From: CAMDTE01 sp964504345
GTDB taxonomy: Bacteria; Bacteroidota; Bacteroidia; Flavobacteriales; Schleiferiaceae
Assembly (NCBI GenBank): GCA_964504345.1
Contig: CAZDDX010000005.1
Location: 1 to 64,000, forward strand
Length of the DNA stretch: 64,000 nucleotides
Direction of reading: 5' to 3'
Positions 50,202 through 58,602 of this stretch are shown here, one piece after another (position 1 is the stretch's first letter; each line of letters opens with the position of its first letter). The notes under the pieces were generated by a model that ran no database searches, had not been told where the DNA came from, and saw only the letters and a list, made by a program, of their open reading frames with translations. Made by a program: the position numbers and the translations under genes.

Positions 50202-50769
50202 TGGCGCGCAATGCGTTAAATACTCCACGGGAAACGGCCTCGTACCGGTCCGACTCGCCCAAAAAAACCTGCGGCCCACCGGACTCTTTGCGGTGGGAAT
50301 AGTGCGCCAGCCGTCCGGTTTTGACGCAAACGGCGTGCACTTTGGTGACGTATTCTGCCGTGGCCATCAAATTCGGCATGGGGCCAAACGGACGACCGTC
50401 GGAATCCATGTCCAATCCGGCCACCACCACCCGAATGCCTCGGTTGGCCAGCTCGTTGCACACGGCCACAATTTCGTCGTCAAAAAACTGGGCCTCGTCA
50501 ATGCCCACCACGTCCACCTCAGCCGTCAGCAAGCGCAACTGTTCCGCCGCTTCCACGGCCGTGCACGGAATGGCTGTTTGGTCGTGCGAAACAATGTGTT
50601 CTTCGCTGTACCGCACGTCCACGCTGGGTTTGAAGATTTCCACGCGCTGGTTGGCGATCCGTGCGCGGTTGAGCCGACGGATCAATTCTTCGGTTTTTCC
50701 GGAGAACATGGAACCACAAATCACTTCGATCCAGCCGGCGTCCGGCGAGGGCGTGTTCTCCAGAAACAT
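50185..50769 (-). CDS. tdk: Thymidine kinase, type II
   Basis: 194 residues from ATG 50769. An in-frame TTG at 50796 falls inside a TAGTTTTG promoter box and is rejected. The P-loop GSMFSGKTEELIRRL, the DVVGIDEAQFFDD Walker B and the lasso-region FGPMPNLMATAEYVTKVHAVC are clear. Most of the zinc-binding cysteines usual in the lasso domain are missing: HAVCVKTGRLAHYS keeps one and YEAVSRGVF has none. This is a variant I associate with Bacteroidota. It phosphorylates thymidine for salvage. It heads the operon tdk-murF/alr-ligase. Confidence 0.94.
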   Translation of the reverse strand: MFLENTPSPDAGWIEVICGSMFSGKTEELIRRLNRARIANQRVEIFKPSVDVRYSEEHIVSHDQTAIPCTAVEAAEQLRLLTAEVDVVGIDEAQFFDDEIVAVCNELANRGIRVVVAGLDMDSDGRPFGPMPNLMATAEYVTKVHAVCVKTGRLAHYSHRKESGGPQVFLGESDRYEAVSRGVFNALRANELGG

Positions 50770-50793
50770 TTCGTACTTTTCAAGGCCTAACCG

Positions 50794-50801
50794 CAAAACT
50801 A
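50794..50801 (-). promoter_or_regulatory. -7 box (TAGTTTTG) of the tdk operon
   Basis: Minus-strand TAGTTTTG ends 24 bases before the tdk ATG at 50769. It lies 14 bases from the divergent ATG at 50816. Confidence 0.55.
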
Positions 50802-50815
50802 ATCAATCGGCTGCT

Positions 50816-51838
50816 ATGCGCCCTCATTTATCCGAACGACTGGCCGATTTACGGGCCGACTTGGTACAAAATCCAGCCTCTGAGGCGGAATTCAATTTAT
50901 TGGAATTAGTCTATTTGGACGCCCTTCGGGCGCACATTCAAGGTTTGACCAACGCCCGACTGTCCCATTTGCAAAGCGCCCAGGCGGAGGCTTTGGCCGC
51001 GGCGGAAGCGGTTTGGCAGAGCCAAACCGCTTTGCTCGCAGAGCAGCGGCGGGCCGCGGAAGCGGCCCGCGCCGCCGCCGCCCTTGCCCTTTCTGCGCCA
51101 ACTTTCCCCGCGGAGACCGAGCCAGAAGCACCTGCCTTTATTCCTGCTCCGGTTTCATTCGCACCTTTTGAACCGGCTCCGCCGGTGGCCGCTCCATCGG
51201 CCCCGTCAGCAGAGGAGTTTGCCTTCGAGCCCGAAGTTGCTCCAGAACCATTAGCCGCTCCGAGCCCCACTCCTTCCGCTGCAACCGAATCCGATGCGGA
51301 CGACAAGCTCTGGGCCTACGCCAAGGCTGCGGCCCAGGCAGCCAAAAACGTCTTGGCCGGATTCCCGGATGGCGAACCCGACGAAGTTTCTGCAGTGCCT
51401 GCGACTCCGGCAGTGTCTTCTGCAACACCTCAGCCTGCTTCAACCCCCGAGCCTGCGGTTACACCCGCGCCCACACTTGTAACAGAACCCGTACAGGCAC
51501 CCGCAGCGGTACCCGAGCCCACGCCAGCAGCTCCGACAACCCCCGAGGCCGCTACTGTGGCCAGCAAAGCGGCGTCGGGCCAAGCCAAAGGGCGCTCGCT
51601 GAATGCGCGTTTTGCGAATTTCAGCTTGGGCCTGAACGACCGTTTGGCCTTTTCCAAGCATTTGTTCAACGACAACCAAGAGGATTTGGCACGCGTCGTC
51701 AACCAGCTCAATACCTACGAGTCCTACGAAGAAAGCGTTGCGTTTATTGAGCAAATGATCAAGCCAGACTACGACTGGAGCGCCAAGAAAGACTACGAGG
51801 AACGCTTCCTCAACCTGATCAAGCTCCGCTTCGAATAG
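50816..51838 (+). CDS. Bacteroidota protein with helical N-terminus, Pro/Ala linker and conserved-looking C-terminal domain
   Basis: 340 residues from ATG 50816. Residues 1-95 are helical and Ala/Glu-rich (RLADLRADLVQNPASEAE, AEAVWQSQTALLAEQRRA). Residues ~95-260 are a disordered Pro/Ala/Glu linker of low complexity. The last ~80 residues form a compact, non-repetitive domain (NARFANFSLGLNDRLAFSKH, LARVVNQLNTYESYEESVAF, DYEERFLNLIKLRF). No signal peptide, so cytoplasmic. Function not recognised. Its stop codon directly abuts the rsmI ATG, so the two are co-transcribed. Confidence 0.8.
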   Translation: MRPHLSERLADLRADLVQNPASEAEFNLLELVYLDALRAHIQGLTNARLSHLQSAQAEALAAAEAVWQSQTALLAEQRRAAEAARAAAALALSAPTFPAETEPEAPAFIPAPVSFAPFEPAPPVAAPSAPSAEEFAFEPEVAPEPLAAPSPTPSAATESDADDKLWAYAKAAAQAAKNVLAGFPDGEPDEVSAVPATPAVSSATPQPASTPEPAVTPAPTLVTEPVQAPAAVPEPTPAAPTTPEAATVASKAASGQAKGRSLNARFANFSLGLNDRLAFSKHLFNDNQEDLARVVNQLNTYESYEESVAFIEQMIKPDYDWSAKKDYEERFLNLIKLRFE

Positions 51839-52513
51839 ATGGGGAAGTTGGTGCTGGTGCCCACCCCGCTGGGCAATTTGGAAGACATCACCTTGCGTTC
51901 GCTGAACGTGCTGAAAAATTGCACCTTGGTTTTGGCGGAAGACACCCGCACCACGGGCAAACTCTTTCATTTGTTGGGACTGTCCGCACCGTTGCAGTCC
52001 TACCACATGCACAACGAGCACAAGGTGTTGGAAAAGACCGTGGAACGGATTGCCCAAGGCGCGGGCACCGTGGCCTTGGTAACGGACGCCGGAACCCCCG
52101 GGATATCCGACCCCGGATTTCTTTTGGTTCGCGCGTGCATTGGCGCCGGCATCGAGGTAGAGACCTTGCCCGGACCCACCGCCTTTGTTCCCGCCCTGGT
52201 TTCCAGCGGACTGCCGTCGGATCGATTCGTGTTTGAAGGATTCCTTCCCTTAAAAAAGGGCCGACAGACCCGCCTGACGGAACTGGCCCAAGAAAAGAGG
52301 ACCCTGGTGCTCTACGAAAGTCCCCACAAAATTGCCAAAACCCTCGCCGAAATGGCCGGGATTTTTGGACCCGATCGGCCGGCGTGCGTGGCGCGTGAAA
52401 TCAGCAAAATGCACGAAACCTACCACCGCGGAACGCTGGCTGAATTGGCCGCGCATTTCGCCGCGCAACCCGCCAAGGGCGAGATCGTCTTGGTGGTGGG
52501 CGGCGCACTCTGA
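51839..52513 (+). CDS. rsmI: 16S rRNA (cytidine1402-2'-O)-methyltransferase
   Basis: 224 residues, of the usual size. The tetrapyrrole-methylase fold starts LVLVPTPLGNLEDITLRSLN, then CTLVLAEDTRTTGKLFHLLG, ALVTDAGTPGISDPGFLLVR, LPGPTAFVPALVSSGLPSD and FEGFLPLKKGRQ. RsmI modifies C1402 in the decoding centre and supports translation fidelity. ATG 51839 follows the preceding stop with no gap. Confidence 0.96.
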   Translation: MGKLVLVPTPLGNLEDITLRSLNVLKNCTLVLAEDTRTTGKLFHLLGLSAPLQSYHMHNEHKVLEKTVERIAQGAGTVALVTDAGTPGISDPGFLLVRACIGAGIEVETLPGPTAFVPALVSSGLPSDRFVFEGFLPLKKGRQTRLTELAQEKRTLVLYESPHKIAKTLAEMAGIFGPDRPACVAREISKMHETYHRGTLAELAAHFAAQPAKGEIVLVVGGAL

Positions 52514-52602
52514 GGCAACCTTTCTTCACTGAAGCGCCGCTGTCTTTAGGGCCACTGCGGCCTCCGGGACGCGGAACATCGGTTGCCTGCCCAACCCAAC
52601 AA

Positions 52603-52632
52603 TCTGCGCAAACGCTTCCCGCCGTACCTTTG
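52603..52632 (+). promoter_or_regulatory. Promoter of the threonine dehydrogenase gene: TTG-N19-TACCTTTG
   Basis: TTG at 52603-52605, a 19-base spacer and TACCTTTG at 52625-52632 match the consensus, and the ATG follows exactly 4 bases later. This is the best single example of the pattern in the window. Confidence 0.75.
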
Positions 52633-52636
52633 AATC

Positions 52637-53575
52637 ATGGCTCAGAACTCCATCGAAAAAGTACTCATCCTCGGCGCCGGTGGCCAAATCGGCACCGAAC
52701 TGCGCGGAGCACTTCAAGCCCGCTACGGCTGGGACAACGTTGTTTCCACGGACCTGAAAGCACTGCCGGAATCTGCCGGACGGTCGCAGGTGCTCAATGC
52801 TATGGACGGCAAGGCCTTGGACGAACTGGTGCACCGCGAGGGCATCACCCAGATCTACCACTTGGTGGCCACGCTGAGCGCCACGGCGGAAAAAGCGCCC
52901 CTACCCTCCTGGGACCTGAACATGCAGACCTACTTCAACGCAGTGGAGGTTGCCCGCAACCGCGGAATTCGGAAAATTTTCTGGCCGTCGAGCATTGCGG
53001 TTTTTGGGCCCACCACCCCCCGGAACCCAACCCCACAGGAAACCATTCTGGAACCCACCACGGTGTACGGGATTTCAAAAGTAGCCGGCGAATTGTGGAA
53101 CCAATACGCCTACAAGGCCTGGGGATTGGACATCCGCAGTCTGCGCTATCCGGGACTCATCAGCCACACAGCGCCCCCCGGAGGCGGCACCACAGACTAC
53201 GCTGTAGACATCTTCCACCAAGCCAAGGCCCACAACGCCTATACCTCCTTTTTGGGCCCAGAAACCCGACTCCCCATGATGTTCATGGAAGACGCCATTC
53301 GCGCCACATTGGAGTTGATGGACGCTCCCGCGGACTCGCTCCGGCACCGCACGGCCTACAACGTGGGCGCGCTGGACTTCACACCAGCGGAATTGGCGGA
53401 CGCTATTCGGGCGCACCTCCCGGGCTTCACCATTTCCTTTGCTCCGGACTTTCGTCAGGCCATTGCGGATTCTTGGCCGCAACGAATCGACGACTCTGCC
53501 GCCCGACGCGATTGGGGTTGGCAGCCGCGCTTTGACCTGAACGAAACGGTTCGGGTGATGCTGGAAAACGTTTGA
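52637..53575 (+). CDS. L-threonine 3-dehydrogenase, short-chain (epimerase-fold) type
   Basis: 312 residues. NAD-binding VLILGAGGQIGTELRGAL opens the protein. ATLSATAEKAP, FWPSSIAVFGPTTPRNPTPQ, the catalytic Tyr and Lys in TVYGISKVAGELWNQY, and RSLRYPGLISHTAPPGGGTT match the epimerase-like threonine dehydrogenases rather than sugar epimerases. These oxidise L-threonine to 2-amino-3-ketobutyrate, which a ligase (Kbl, not seen here) splits to glycine and acetyl-CoA. Monocistronic, with a promoter and a terminator of its own. Confidence 0.92.
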   Translation: MAQNSIEKVLILGAGGQIGTELRGALQARYGWDNVVSTDLKALPESAGRSQVLNAMDGKALDELVHREGITQIYHLVATLSATAEKAPLPSWDLNMQTYFNAVEVARNRGIRKIFWPSSIAVFGPTTPRNPTPQETILEPTTVYGISKVAGELWNQYAYKAWGLDIRSLRYPGLISHTAPPGGGTTDYAVDIFHQAKAHNAYTSFLGPETRLPMMFMEDAIRATLELMDAPADSLRHRTAYNVGALDFTPAELADAIRAHLPGFTISFAPDFRQAIADSWPQRIDDSAARRDWGWQPRFDLNETVRVMLENV

Positions 53576-53608
53576 TCCGACGCCTGCACGGCCGACGCAG
53601 CCGCAACT

Positions 53609-53645
53609 AAAAAGCCCGGCCCTCCTGCGGAGGGCCGGGCTTTTT
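53609..53645. terminator. Bidirectional terminator between tdh and the lysozyme gene
   Basis: AAAAAGCCCGGCCCTCC and GGAGGGCCGGGCTTTTT form a perfect 17-bp stem around TGC, with T runs in both directions. Confidence 0.9.
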
Positions 53646-53670
53646 GCATCCGACGCTTGTTCAGCTCAAC

Positions 53671-54363
53671 TTAAAGCGACTGGAAAAACTCCGTAACGGC
53701 GTAGTTCAAATCCACCACATTCTGGGTAATGCCGCGCGCAATACCCTTATCCGAAAACTGCCAAAAGTGTGCGTGCTGATCCAAACGCGGCGTTGTGGAG
53801 TAATGCGCAATCCAGAACTTATAGCCCGGGAAATGGCCCTTGAGGTAGTCTTGGTAGTACGAAACGTTGGTGTAGATGATGGGCTGTACCCCGTATTGGC
53901 TCTTGACTTTGTTAAGCCAAACGTGCAAATCCGGACGAAGGCGCTCCGGCGTAGTGTACGACGGCATCCATTCAATGTCCAACACGGGCGGCAAATCACC
54001 CGCGGTGGATCCCAATGTTTTGATGAACAAATCCGCTTGGTCCCGGGGATCGTGGCGGGGCTGGTAAAAATGGTAGGCCCCACGCTTGAATCCATGCGTT
54101 TTGGACTCCGTCCAATTGCGGTTGAAGTAATCGTCCAAACGGCCCGCTCCATTGGTGGCGCGGATGTAAATGAAGTGCGGGCGCACCCACTCGCCGGTTA
54201 ACTTGTCTTGAACCTCTAACTTTTCAAACTCCACAACACCTTGGTGGGCGCTGATGTCAATGCCCAACAGACCGGCGGGCTGTGGATTGTTGGATGCGGT
54301 CAACGCCAAGCCCATTACGGTCAGCAAGCCCCATTTTACAAGTCCGTTCATTGATTGCTGCAT
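53671..54363 (-). CDS. Secreted GH25 lysozyme-like muramidase
   Basis: 230 residues from ATG 54363; ATG 54351 is also possible. The signal peptide (VKWGLLTVMGLALTAS) leads to the GH25 barrel. The N-terminal Asp is in LLGIDISAHQG, and the paired acidic residues in LPPVLDIEWMPS match the family's DxE active site. FIYIRATNGAG, KRGAYHFYQPRHDPRDQA, QPIIYTNVSYYQDYL and FWQFSDKG follow family order. It cuts the MurNAc-GlcNAc bond in peptidoglycan, for self remodelling or against other bacteria. A TATTTTTG box (54420-54427) lies about 56 bases upstream. Confidence 0.92.
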   Translation of the reverse strand: MQQSMNGLVKWGLLTVMGLALTASNNPQPAGLLGIDISAHQGVVEFEKLEVQDKLTGEWVRPHFIYIRATNGAGRLDDYFNRNWTESKTHGFKRGAYHFYQPRHDPRDQADLFIKTLGSTAGDLPPVLDIEWMPSYTTPERLRPDLHVWLNKVKSQYGVQPIIYTNVSYYQDYLKGHFPGYKFWIAHYSTTPRLDQHAHFWQFSDKGIARGITQNVVDLNYAVTEFFQSL

Positions 54364-54419
54364 TTTACTATTTCGATACAATTCTTCTTTCGCGAACAAT
54401 ACACTGCTCTTGGATAACG

Positions 54420-54427
54420 CAAAAATA
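54420..54427 (-). promoter_or_regulatory. -7 box (TATTTTTG) of the lysozyme gene
   Basis: Located between the desaturase stop (54440) and the lysozyme ATG (54363); gives a leader of roughly 50 bases. Confidence 0.5.
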
Positions 54428-54439
54428 TGCTCTTTTGTA

Positions 54440-55513
54440 CTAAGCCATCCCCAACGTGCGCAGGTGCTTCATGTGGCTCCACAAGGCTCCCACAAAATAG
54501 CGGTGCTCGTGGTACGGCATCTTGAATTCCGAACAAACCTGTTTTACAATGCCGTTGATGGCAGGGTAATGAACGTGGCTGATGTTGGGGAATAAATGAT
54601 GTTCCACTTGAAAGTTCAAACCGCCCAACCACCAGCCCAACAGCTTGGAACGTGTTGCGAAGTTGGCCGTAGTGCGCAACTGGTGCACCATGAATTCATC
54701 CTCCAAATGCAAGGGGTCTGGCGCAGGTGGAGCTTGCAAAAAGGAAGTTTCTTCCACCACGTGGGCCAATTGAAACACCACGGAAAGCAAAATCCCGGTA
54801 AATGAACCGTACACCAAAAAACCCACCAACCACGGCACAAAGCCTACAAATACAATAGGCAAAACAACAAACGCCATTAAGTGAAGCACCTTAAAGCTCC
54901 AAAATGAAATGTGTTCCCAGAGGGTCAAAGGCTTGATGGGCACATTGCCCACTTTGCCGGTAAAGTACTTCCGGTAATCCGTGTAGGAGATCCATTGGAT
55001 GTACAACAATGCGTACAAAAACCAAAAATAGTAATGCTGCAGGCGGTGAATTTTGTGCCGCGTCTGATCCGGACTCATGCGCAAGTAAGGTCTTGCCTCT
55101 ATGTCGTCGTCCACACCGTCGATGTTCGTGAACGTATGGTGTACCGCATTGTGCTTGGTTTTCCACATGGTGATGTTGGCCCCCAGCAGGTTTAAGCTCA
55201 TACCCGCCAACTCATTCAGCCACGGCTTGTCGCTGAACGAACCGTGACCGCCGTCGTGCATTACGTTGAAACCGATGGAAGCAGTAAACAACCCCAGCAC
55301 CAAACACTCGAGTAGTGCCCAGCCCCAAGCAGGAGTAAAAAAGACCAAGTGGACGTACACCAAAGCCAGTCCAGTCAGCAAAATCAACGCCTTGCTGAAC
55401 AAGTGCCAGTTGCCCGTGGGGGCTTGCTGGTGGGTTTCAAAGTGGAGATTGACGCGGCGTTTGAGTTCGGTGGTGAACTCGGTAGCGCGTTGAAAACGGG
55501 GTGCTACAAACAT
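54440..55513 (-). CDS. Membrane fatty acid desaturase (acyl-lipid type)
   Basis: 357 residues with four or more membrane helices (LFSKALILLTGLALVYVHLVF, SFKVLHLMAFVVLPIVFVGF). The three histidine boxes that bind the di-iron centre are present: HDGGH, HNAVHH and a C-terminal QVEHH. The last, with a Gln-like first position, suggests front-end (delta-6-like) desaturases. It introduces double bonds into membrane acyl chains, for example on cooling. The ATG is exactly 4 bases after a TAACTTAG box at 55518-55525 (minus strand). Confidence 0.93.
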   Translation of the reverse strand: MFVAPRFQRATEFTTELKRRVNLHFETHQQAPTGNWHLFSKALILLTGLALVYVHLVFFTPAWGWALLECLVLGLFTASIGFNVMHDGGHGSFSDKPWLNELAGMSLNLLGANITMWKTKHNAVHHTFTNIDGVDDDIEARPYLRMSPDQTRHKIHRLQHYYFWFLYALLYIQWISYTDYRKYFTGKVGNVPIKPLTLWEHISFWSFKVLHLMAFVVLPIVFVGFVPWLVGFLVYGSFTGILLSVVFQLAHVVEETSFLQAPPAPDPLHLEDEFMVHQLRTTANFATRSKLLGWWLGGLNFQVEHHLFPNISHVHYPAINGIVKQVCSEFKMPYHEHRYFVGALWSHMKHLRTLGMA

Positions 55514-55561
55514 TTCCCTAAGTTACGGCAGATTTTTTGTGTTTTACCGACCCACTCGGAA

Positions 55562-56197
55562 TCAAGCACGCAAAGGGCCTTGCGTCTTGATGTGCCGAAA
55601 CGTCAAGTTGATGCGCTGTGCAACTGCCAAACGGGTCTTGGGTACGGAATGCTGAAAATCAACTTGCGAACGTCCGTGCATCAGCAACAGACTCCCGGGC
55701 TCCAGGGTGAGGTCCCAGCGCGCAGTACCGGTCTTGGCCCGAATGGAGAACCGTCGGGACGCGCCCAAACTCAGCGAAGCAATGACCGGATTCGCGCCCA
55801 GCTCCGGCTCGTTGTCTTGGTGCCAACCCATGCCGTCTTCTCCCGTGCGGTAGGCATTCAACAAAACCGCGTTGAACGATACTCCGGGCAAAGTCAATCG
55901 CTCCGCAACTTCGCATTCCAATAGCTTGCGAAGCTGCAGCAATTCTGGGGTCCAAGGCAGAACACGTTGCTCCGCGCCGGAGTACGAATAACGCGCCTCC
56001 GGATCCCCAACGTAGGCGGTAAGCCGCGGTTGAAGCACCCATTTGCCAAACATTCGAATGGGCTCTTGGCGCCAAAAATCCGCGTCGACGAGCGCTGAAA
56101 AAAGGGAATTATGGTTTTCAACCGTCAGAAAATCATGACGATATTCAAACCCAGGGGGTAGGTTTAACAAATCTTGGGTGGCAAACAAGTCCGGCAC
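55562..56197 (-). CDS. AlkB-like 2-oxoglutarate/Fe(II) dioxygenase
   Basis: 211 residues from GTG 56197; an ATG at 56251 would overlap the upstream gene by 43 bases. The Fe(II) ligands are in MGWHQDNEPELGANPVIASL (HxD) and VDFQHSVPKT (distal His). The 2-oxoglutarate Arg is in AQRINLTFR. LGASRRFSIR and LLNAYRTGEDGMG also fit AlkB. AlkB proteins repair alkylated bases by oxidative demethylation; short ones like this often resemble ALKBH2/3. It begins 11 bases after the epimerase gene on the same strand. Confidence 0.9.
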   Translation of the reverse strand: MPDLFATQDLLNLPPGFEYRHDFLTVENHNSLFSALVDADFWRQEPIRMFGKWVLQPRLTAYVGDPEARYSYSGAEQRVLPWTPELLQLRKLLECEVAERLTLPGVSFNAVLLNAYRTGEDGMGWHQDNEPELGANPVIASLSLGASRRFSIRAKTGTARWDLTLEPGSLLLMHGRSQVDFQHSVPKTRLAVAQRINLTFRHIKTQGPLRA

Positions 56198-56208
56198 AGC
56201 TGGCGGCC

Positions 56209-57189
56209 TTAGAGCTGGTCCCGACGCAATTCGGCAACGGTCTGTTCCCAAGGGGTGTAGGCTCCATTGGGCAAATAAGCGGCCAATGCGCTCCCGTCGT
56301 AGGAATTCGTGGCCACGGCCGCGCGGACGCTGTCCCGAGTAATCCGCGGCAGCCGTCCGGTCAAACGGGCCAGCACCGCTTCAGCGCGCCAAGCAAAACC
56401 CAGCATTCCAGAGGACGCCATGCGTTTTGGCGGACGCCCGCCAAAAGCACGGGCAACATCCTGAAACACCTGAGCAAACGAGTGATTCGCCCCCACCGCC
56501 ACGTAGGCTTGGCCGGCTGCATCCGAATCCATGCCTCTGGCTTCCAAATCCTCCAATAGCGCCAAAGCGGCCGCCGCAACGTCCCGCGCGTCCACCCAAC
56601 CGGTGGCCCCGGGCGAGGCAAAAGGCAATCCTGCTGCTGCAGTTCGGACCAATCGGCTGCTGCCCTCTTCCCACAAGGGCGGAGTCAAAATAACTCCTGG
56701 GCGCAGCACGGAAACCGGCAATCCTTCGGCGAAATTGCGAAATACCTCTTGCTCGGAGGCCGCCTTGGAGTGGCCGTACATGGAACGGTCCGGCTTGTCC
56801 GCCAAAACCGCAATGGACGAAACGTGCACTGCGCCGCGCATGCCTTGGTGAAGGGCCTGGTTGAACACCAATTCTGCGGTGCGCGGATTGTCCCGAAGCA
56901 TGGCCGGATATTCTTGAGGGGCAAAACCCACGCGGGCCGCAGCGTGCAGCAGGTGGGTACCGTCGGCCAACGCCGCTTCCACGCCCACGGGATCCAAGAG
57001 GTCCACCGAACGCCATTCCACCGCCGCAAAAACGGAGGGTTCCAGCGCTTTTTCCGTGGTGCGCAGGCTTTCCGGACGTCGGTACAACCCCACTACCCGA
57101 TTCCAGCGCCCGGAGGCCACTGCGGCAGAAACCGCATGAGCTCCTAAGGTTCCAGAGGCGCCCGTCACAACCAAAACCCGGTGTTCCAT
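56209..57189 (-). CDS. NAD-dependent epimerase/dehydratase family protein
   Basis: 326 residues from ATG 57189, exactly 4 bases after a TACTTTTG box; a longer frame to 57843 runs through tyrS and is rejected. The Rossmann motif is VLVVTGASGTLGAHAVSAAV. HLLHAAARVGFAPQEYP, VHVSSIAVLADK, the catalytic Tyr and Lys in SMYGHSKAASEQEV, and LRPGVILTPP are typical of extended SDR enzymes such as dihydroflavonol-4-reductase-like or 3-beta-hydroxysteroid-type proteins. Substrate unknown. Confidence 0.88.
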   Translation of the reverse strand: MEHRVLVVTGASGTLGAHAVSAAVASGRWNRVVGLYRRPESLRTTEKALEPSVFAAVEWRSVDLLDPVGVEAALADGTHLLHAAARVGFAPQEYPAMLRDNPRTAELVFNQALHQGMRGAVHVSSIAVLADKPDRSMYGHSKAASEQEVFRNFAEGLPVSVLRPGVILTPPLWEEGSSRLVRTAAAGLPFASPGATGWVDARDVAAAALALLEDLEARGMDSDAAGQAYVAVGANHSFAQVFQDVARAFGGRPPKRMASSGMLGFAWRAEAVLARLTGRLPRITRDSVRAAVATNSYDGSALAAYLPNGAYTPWEQTVAELRRDQL

Positions 57190-57193
57190 GAAA

Positions 57194-57201
57194 CAAAAGT
57201 A
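57194..57201 (-). promoter_or_regulatory. -7 box (TACTTTTG) of the epimerase-AlkB operon
   Basis: Exactly 4 bases upstream of the ATG at 57189; divergent to the tyrS box at 57256-57263. Confidence 0.6.
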
Positions 57202-57255
57202 GGGCACGCACCGCCCGATTGGGGTAAATTTATTCGCTGCCCCGCGCCCAAAACG

Positions 57256-57263
57256 TACCTTTG
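57256..57263 (+). promoter_or_regulatory. -7 box (TACCTTTG) of tyrS
   Basis: Exactly 4 bases upstream of the ATG at 57268. No TTG lies 17-23 bases upstream. Confidence 0.6.
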
Positions 57264-57267
57264 CTGC

Positions 57268-58539
57268 ATGTCGTTTTTGGAAGAACTCAAGTGGCGCGGC
57301 ATGCTGCACGACAGCATGCCCGGCGTGGACAAGTTGCTGGAGCAACCGGGCAAGAAAGGGTATATTGGCTTTGACCCCACTGCGGACTCCCTGGGAGTAG
57401 GCAATTTGGTGCAGGTCATGACCCTGGTGCACTTCCAACGGGCTGGCCACAAGCCCATTGCTTTGGTGGGCGGTGCCACGGGCATGGTGGGCGATCCGTC
57501 GTTCAAATCCGACGAGCGTCAACTTTTGGATTTCAACACCTTGCAGCACAACCTCAGCGGACAGCGCGCGCAACTGGAGAAGTTTTTGGAATTCGGCGGG
57601 CCCAACGGAGCCCAGATCGTGAACAACTACGAATGGTTCAAAGACTTTGGTTTCTTGGACTTCATCCGCGACGTGGGCAAGCACATCACCGTCAACTACA
57701 TGCTGGCCAAGGACTCCGTGAAATCGCGCCAGGAAACCGGCATCAGCTTCACGGAATTCAGCTACCAACTCATCCAAGGCTACGACTTTTACTATTTGTG
57801 GAAACACCACGGCGTGCAACTGCAGATGGGGGGGTCGGACCAATGGGGCAACATCACCACCGGCACGGAATTGATCCGACGCATGGACGGCGGCGAGGCC
57901 TACGCCCTAACCACACCGTTGATCAAAAAGGCCGACGGCACCAAGTTCGGCAAGACCGAATCCGGAAACGTTTGGTTGGACCCCAAACGCACCTCGCCGT
58001 ACCAGTTTTATCAGTTTTGGCTGAACGCCGCGGATTCCGACGTGGCCCAGTACGTACGCATTTTCAGCACCGCACCGCGCGAGGAAATTGAGGCGGTAGA
58101 AGCGGCGCACGCCCAAGCCCCACACCAACGCGCTCTGCAAAAATTTTTGGCCGAAGAAATCACGGCCCGCGTTCACAGCACCGATGCCCTGCGTCGGGCC
58201 CAAGAAGCCTCCGAAATCCTGTTTGGCAACGCCACCGCGGACGCCCTGCGCAGCTTGGACGAAGCAACTTTGCTGGACGTGTTCAAGGACGTGCCGCAGT
58301 TCACCGCCTCCCGCGACGCCTTGTCCGACGGAATCCCGGTGATTGAATTGTTGGCCACACACACGCGGTTTGCTGCTTCCAAAGGCGAAGCCCGCACCCT
58401 GCTTCAGGGCGGCGGAATTGCCGTAAACAAGCACAAAGTTGACCTGGAATCTTCGTTCACAGCATCTGACTTGCTCAACGATCGGTACCTGTTGCTGCAG
58501 CGCGGCAAAAAAACCTACGCCCTCGTCACCTTCAGCTGA
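57268..58539 (+). CDS. tyrS: Tyrosyl-tRNA synthetase
   Basis: 423 residues from ATG 57268. Class I motifs: YIGFDPTADSLGVGNLVQVM holds the HIGH-like site (here SLGVGN), and KADGTKFGKTESGNVWLD the KMSKS-like site (KFGKT). LVGGATGMVGDPS, the tyrosine pocket SYQLIQGYDFYYLWK and QMGGSDQWGNITTG are all standard for TyrS. The C-terminal ~80 residues are the S4 RNA-binding domain (ASKGEARTLLQGGGIAVNKH). Monocistronic, divergent from the epimerase gene. Confidence 0.97.
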   Translation: MSFLEELKWRGMLHDSMPGVDKLLEQPGKKGYIGFDPTADSLGVGNLVQVMTLVHFQRAGHKPIALVGGATGMVGDPSFKSDERQLLDFNTLQHNLSGQRAQLEKFLEFGGPNGAQIVNNYEWFKDFGFLDFIRDVGKHITVNYMLAKDSVKSRQETGISFTEFSYQLIQGYDFYYLWKHHGVQLQMGGSDQWGNITTGTELIRRMDGGEAYALTTPLIKKADGTKFGKTESGNVWLDPKRTSPYQFYQFWLNAADSDVAQYVRIFSTAPREEIEAVEAAHAQAPHQRALQKFLAEEITARVHSTDALRRAQEASEILFGNATADALRSLDEATLLDVFKDVPQFTASRDALSDGIPVIELLATHTRFAASKGEARTLLQGGGIAVNKHKVDLESSFTASDLLNDRYLLLQRGKKTYALVTFS

Positions 58540-58602
58540 TTTACCGCTCTTGTCAGGCGGTTCATCCGGCCCGACGTCACCCTGCTGGGGTTAAGGGTGC
58601 CT

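Noticed and set aside
52513..52608. 8-base inverted repeat AGGCAACC ... GGTTGCCT before the threonine dehydrogenase gene
   Set aside because: The arms are 80 bases apart and one contains the promoter TTG; too short and distant to call an operator or riboswitch.
58540..58602. CACCCT ... AGGGTG inverted repeat between tyrS and the small lipoprotein gene as a terminator
   Set aside because: The stem is only 6 bp with a 10-base loop and no T run follows on either strand.
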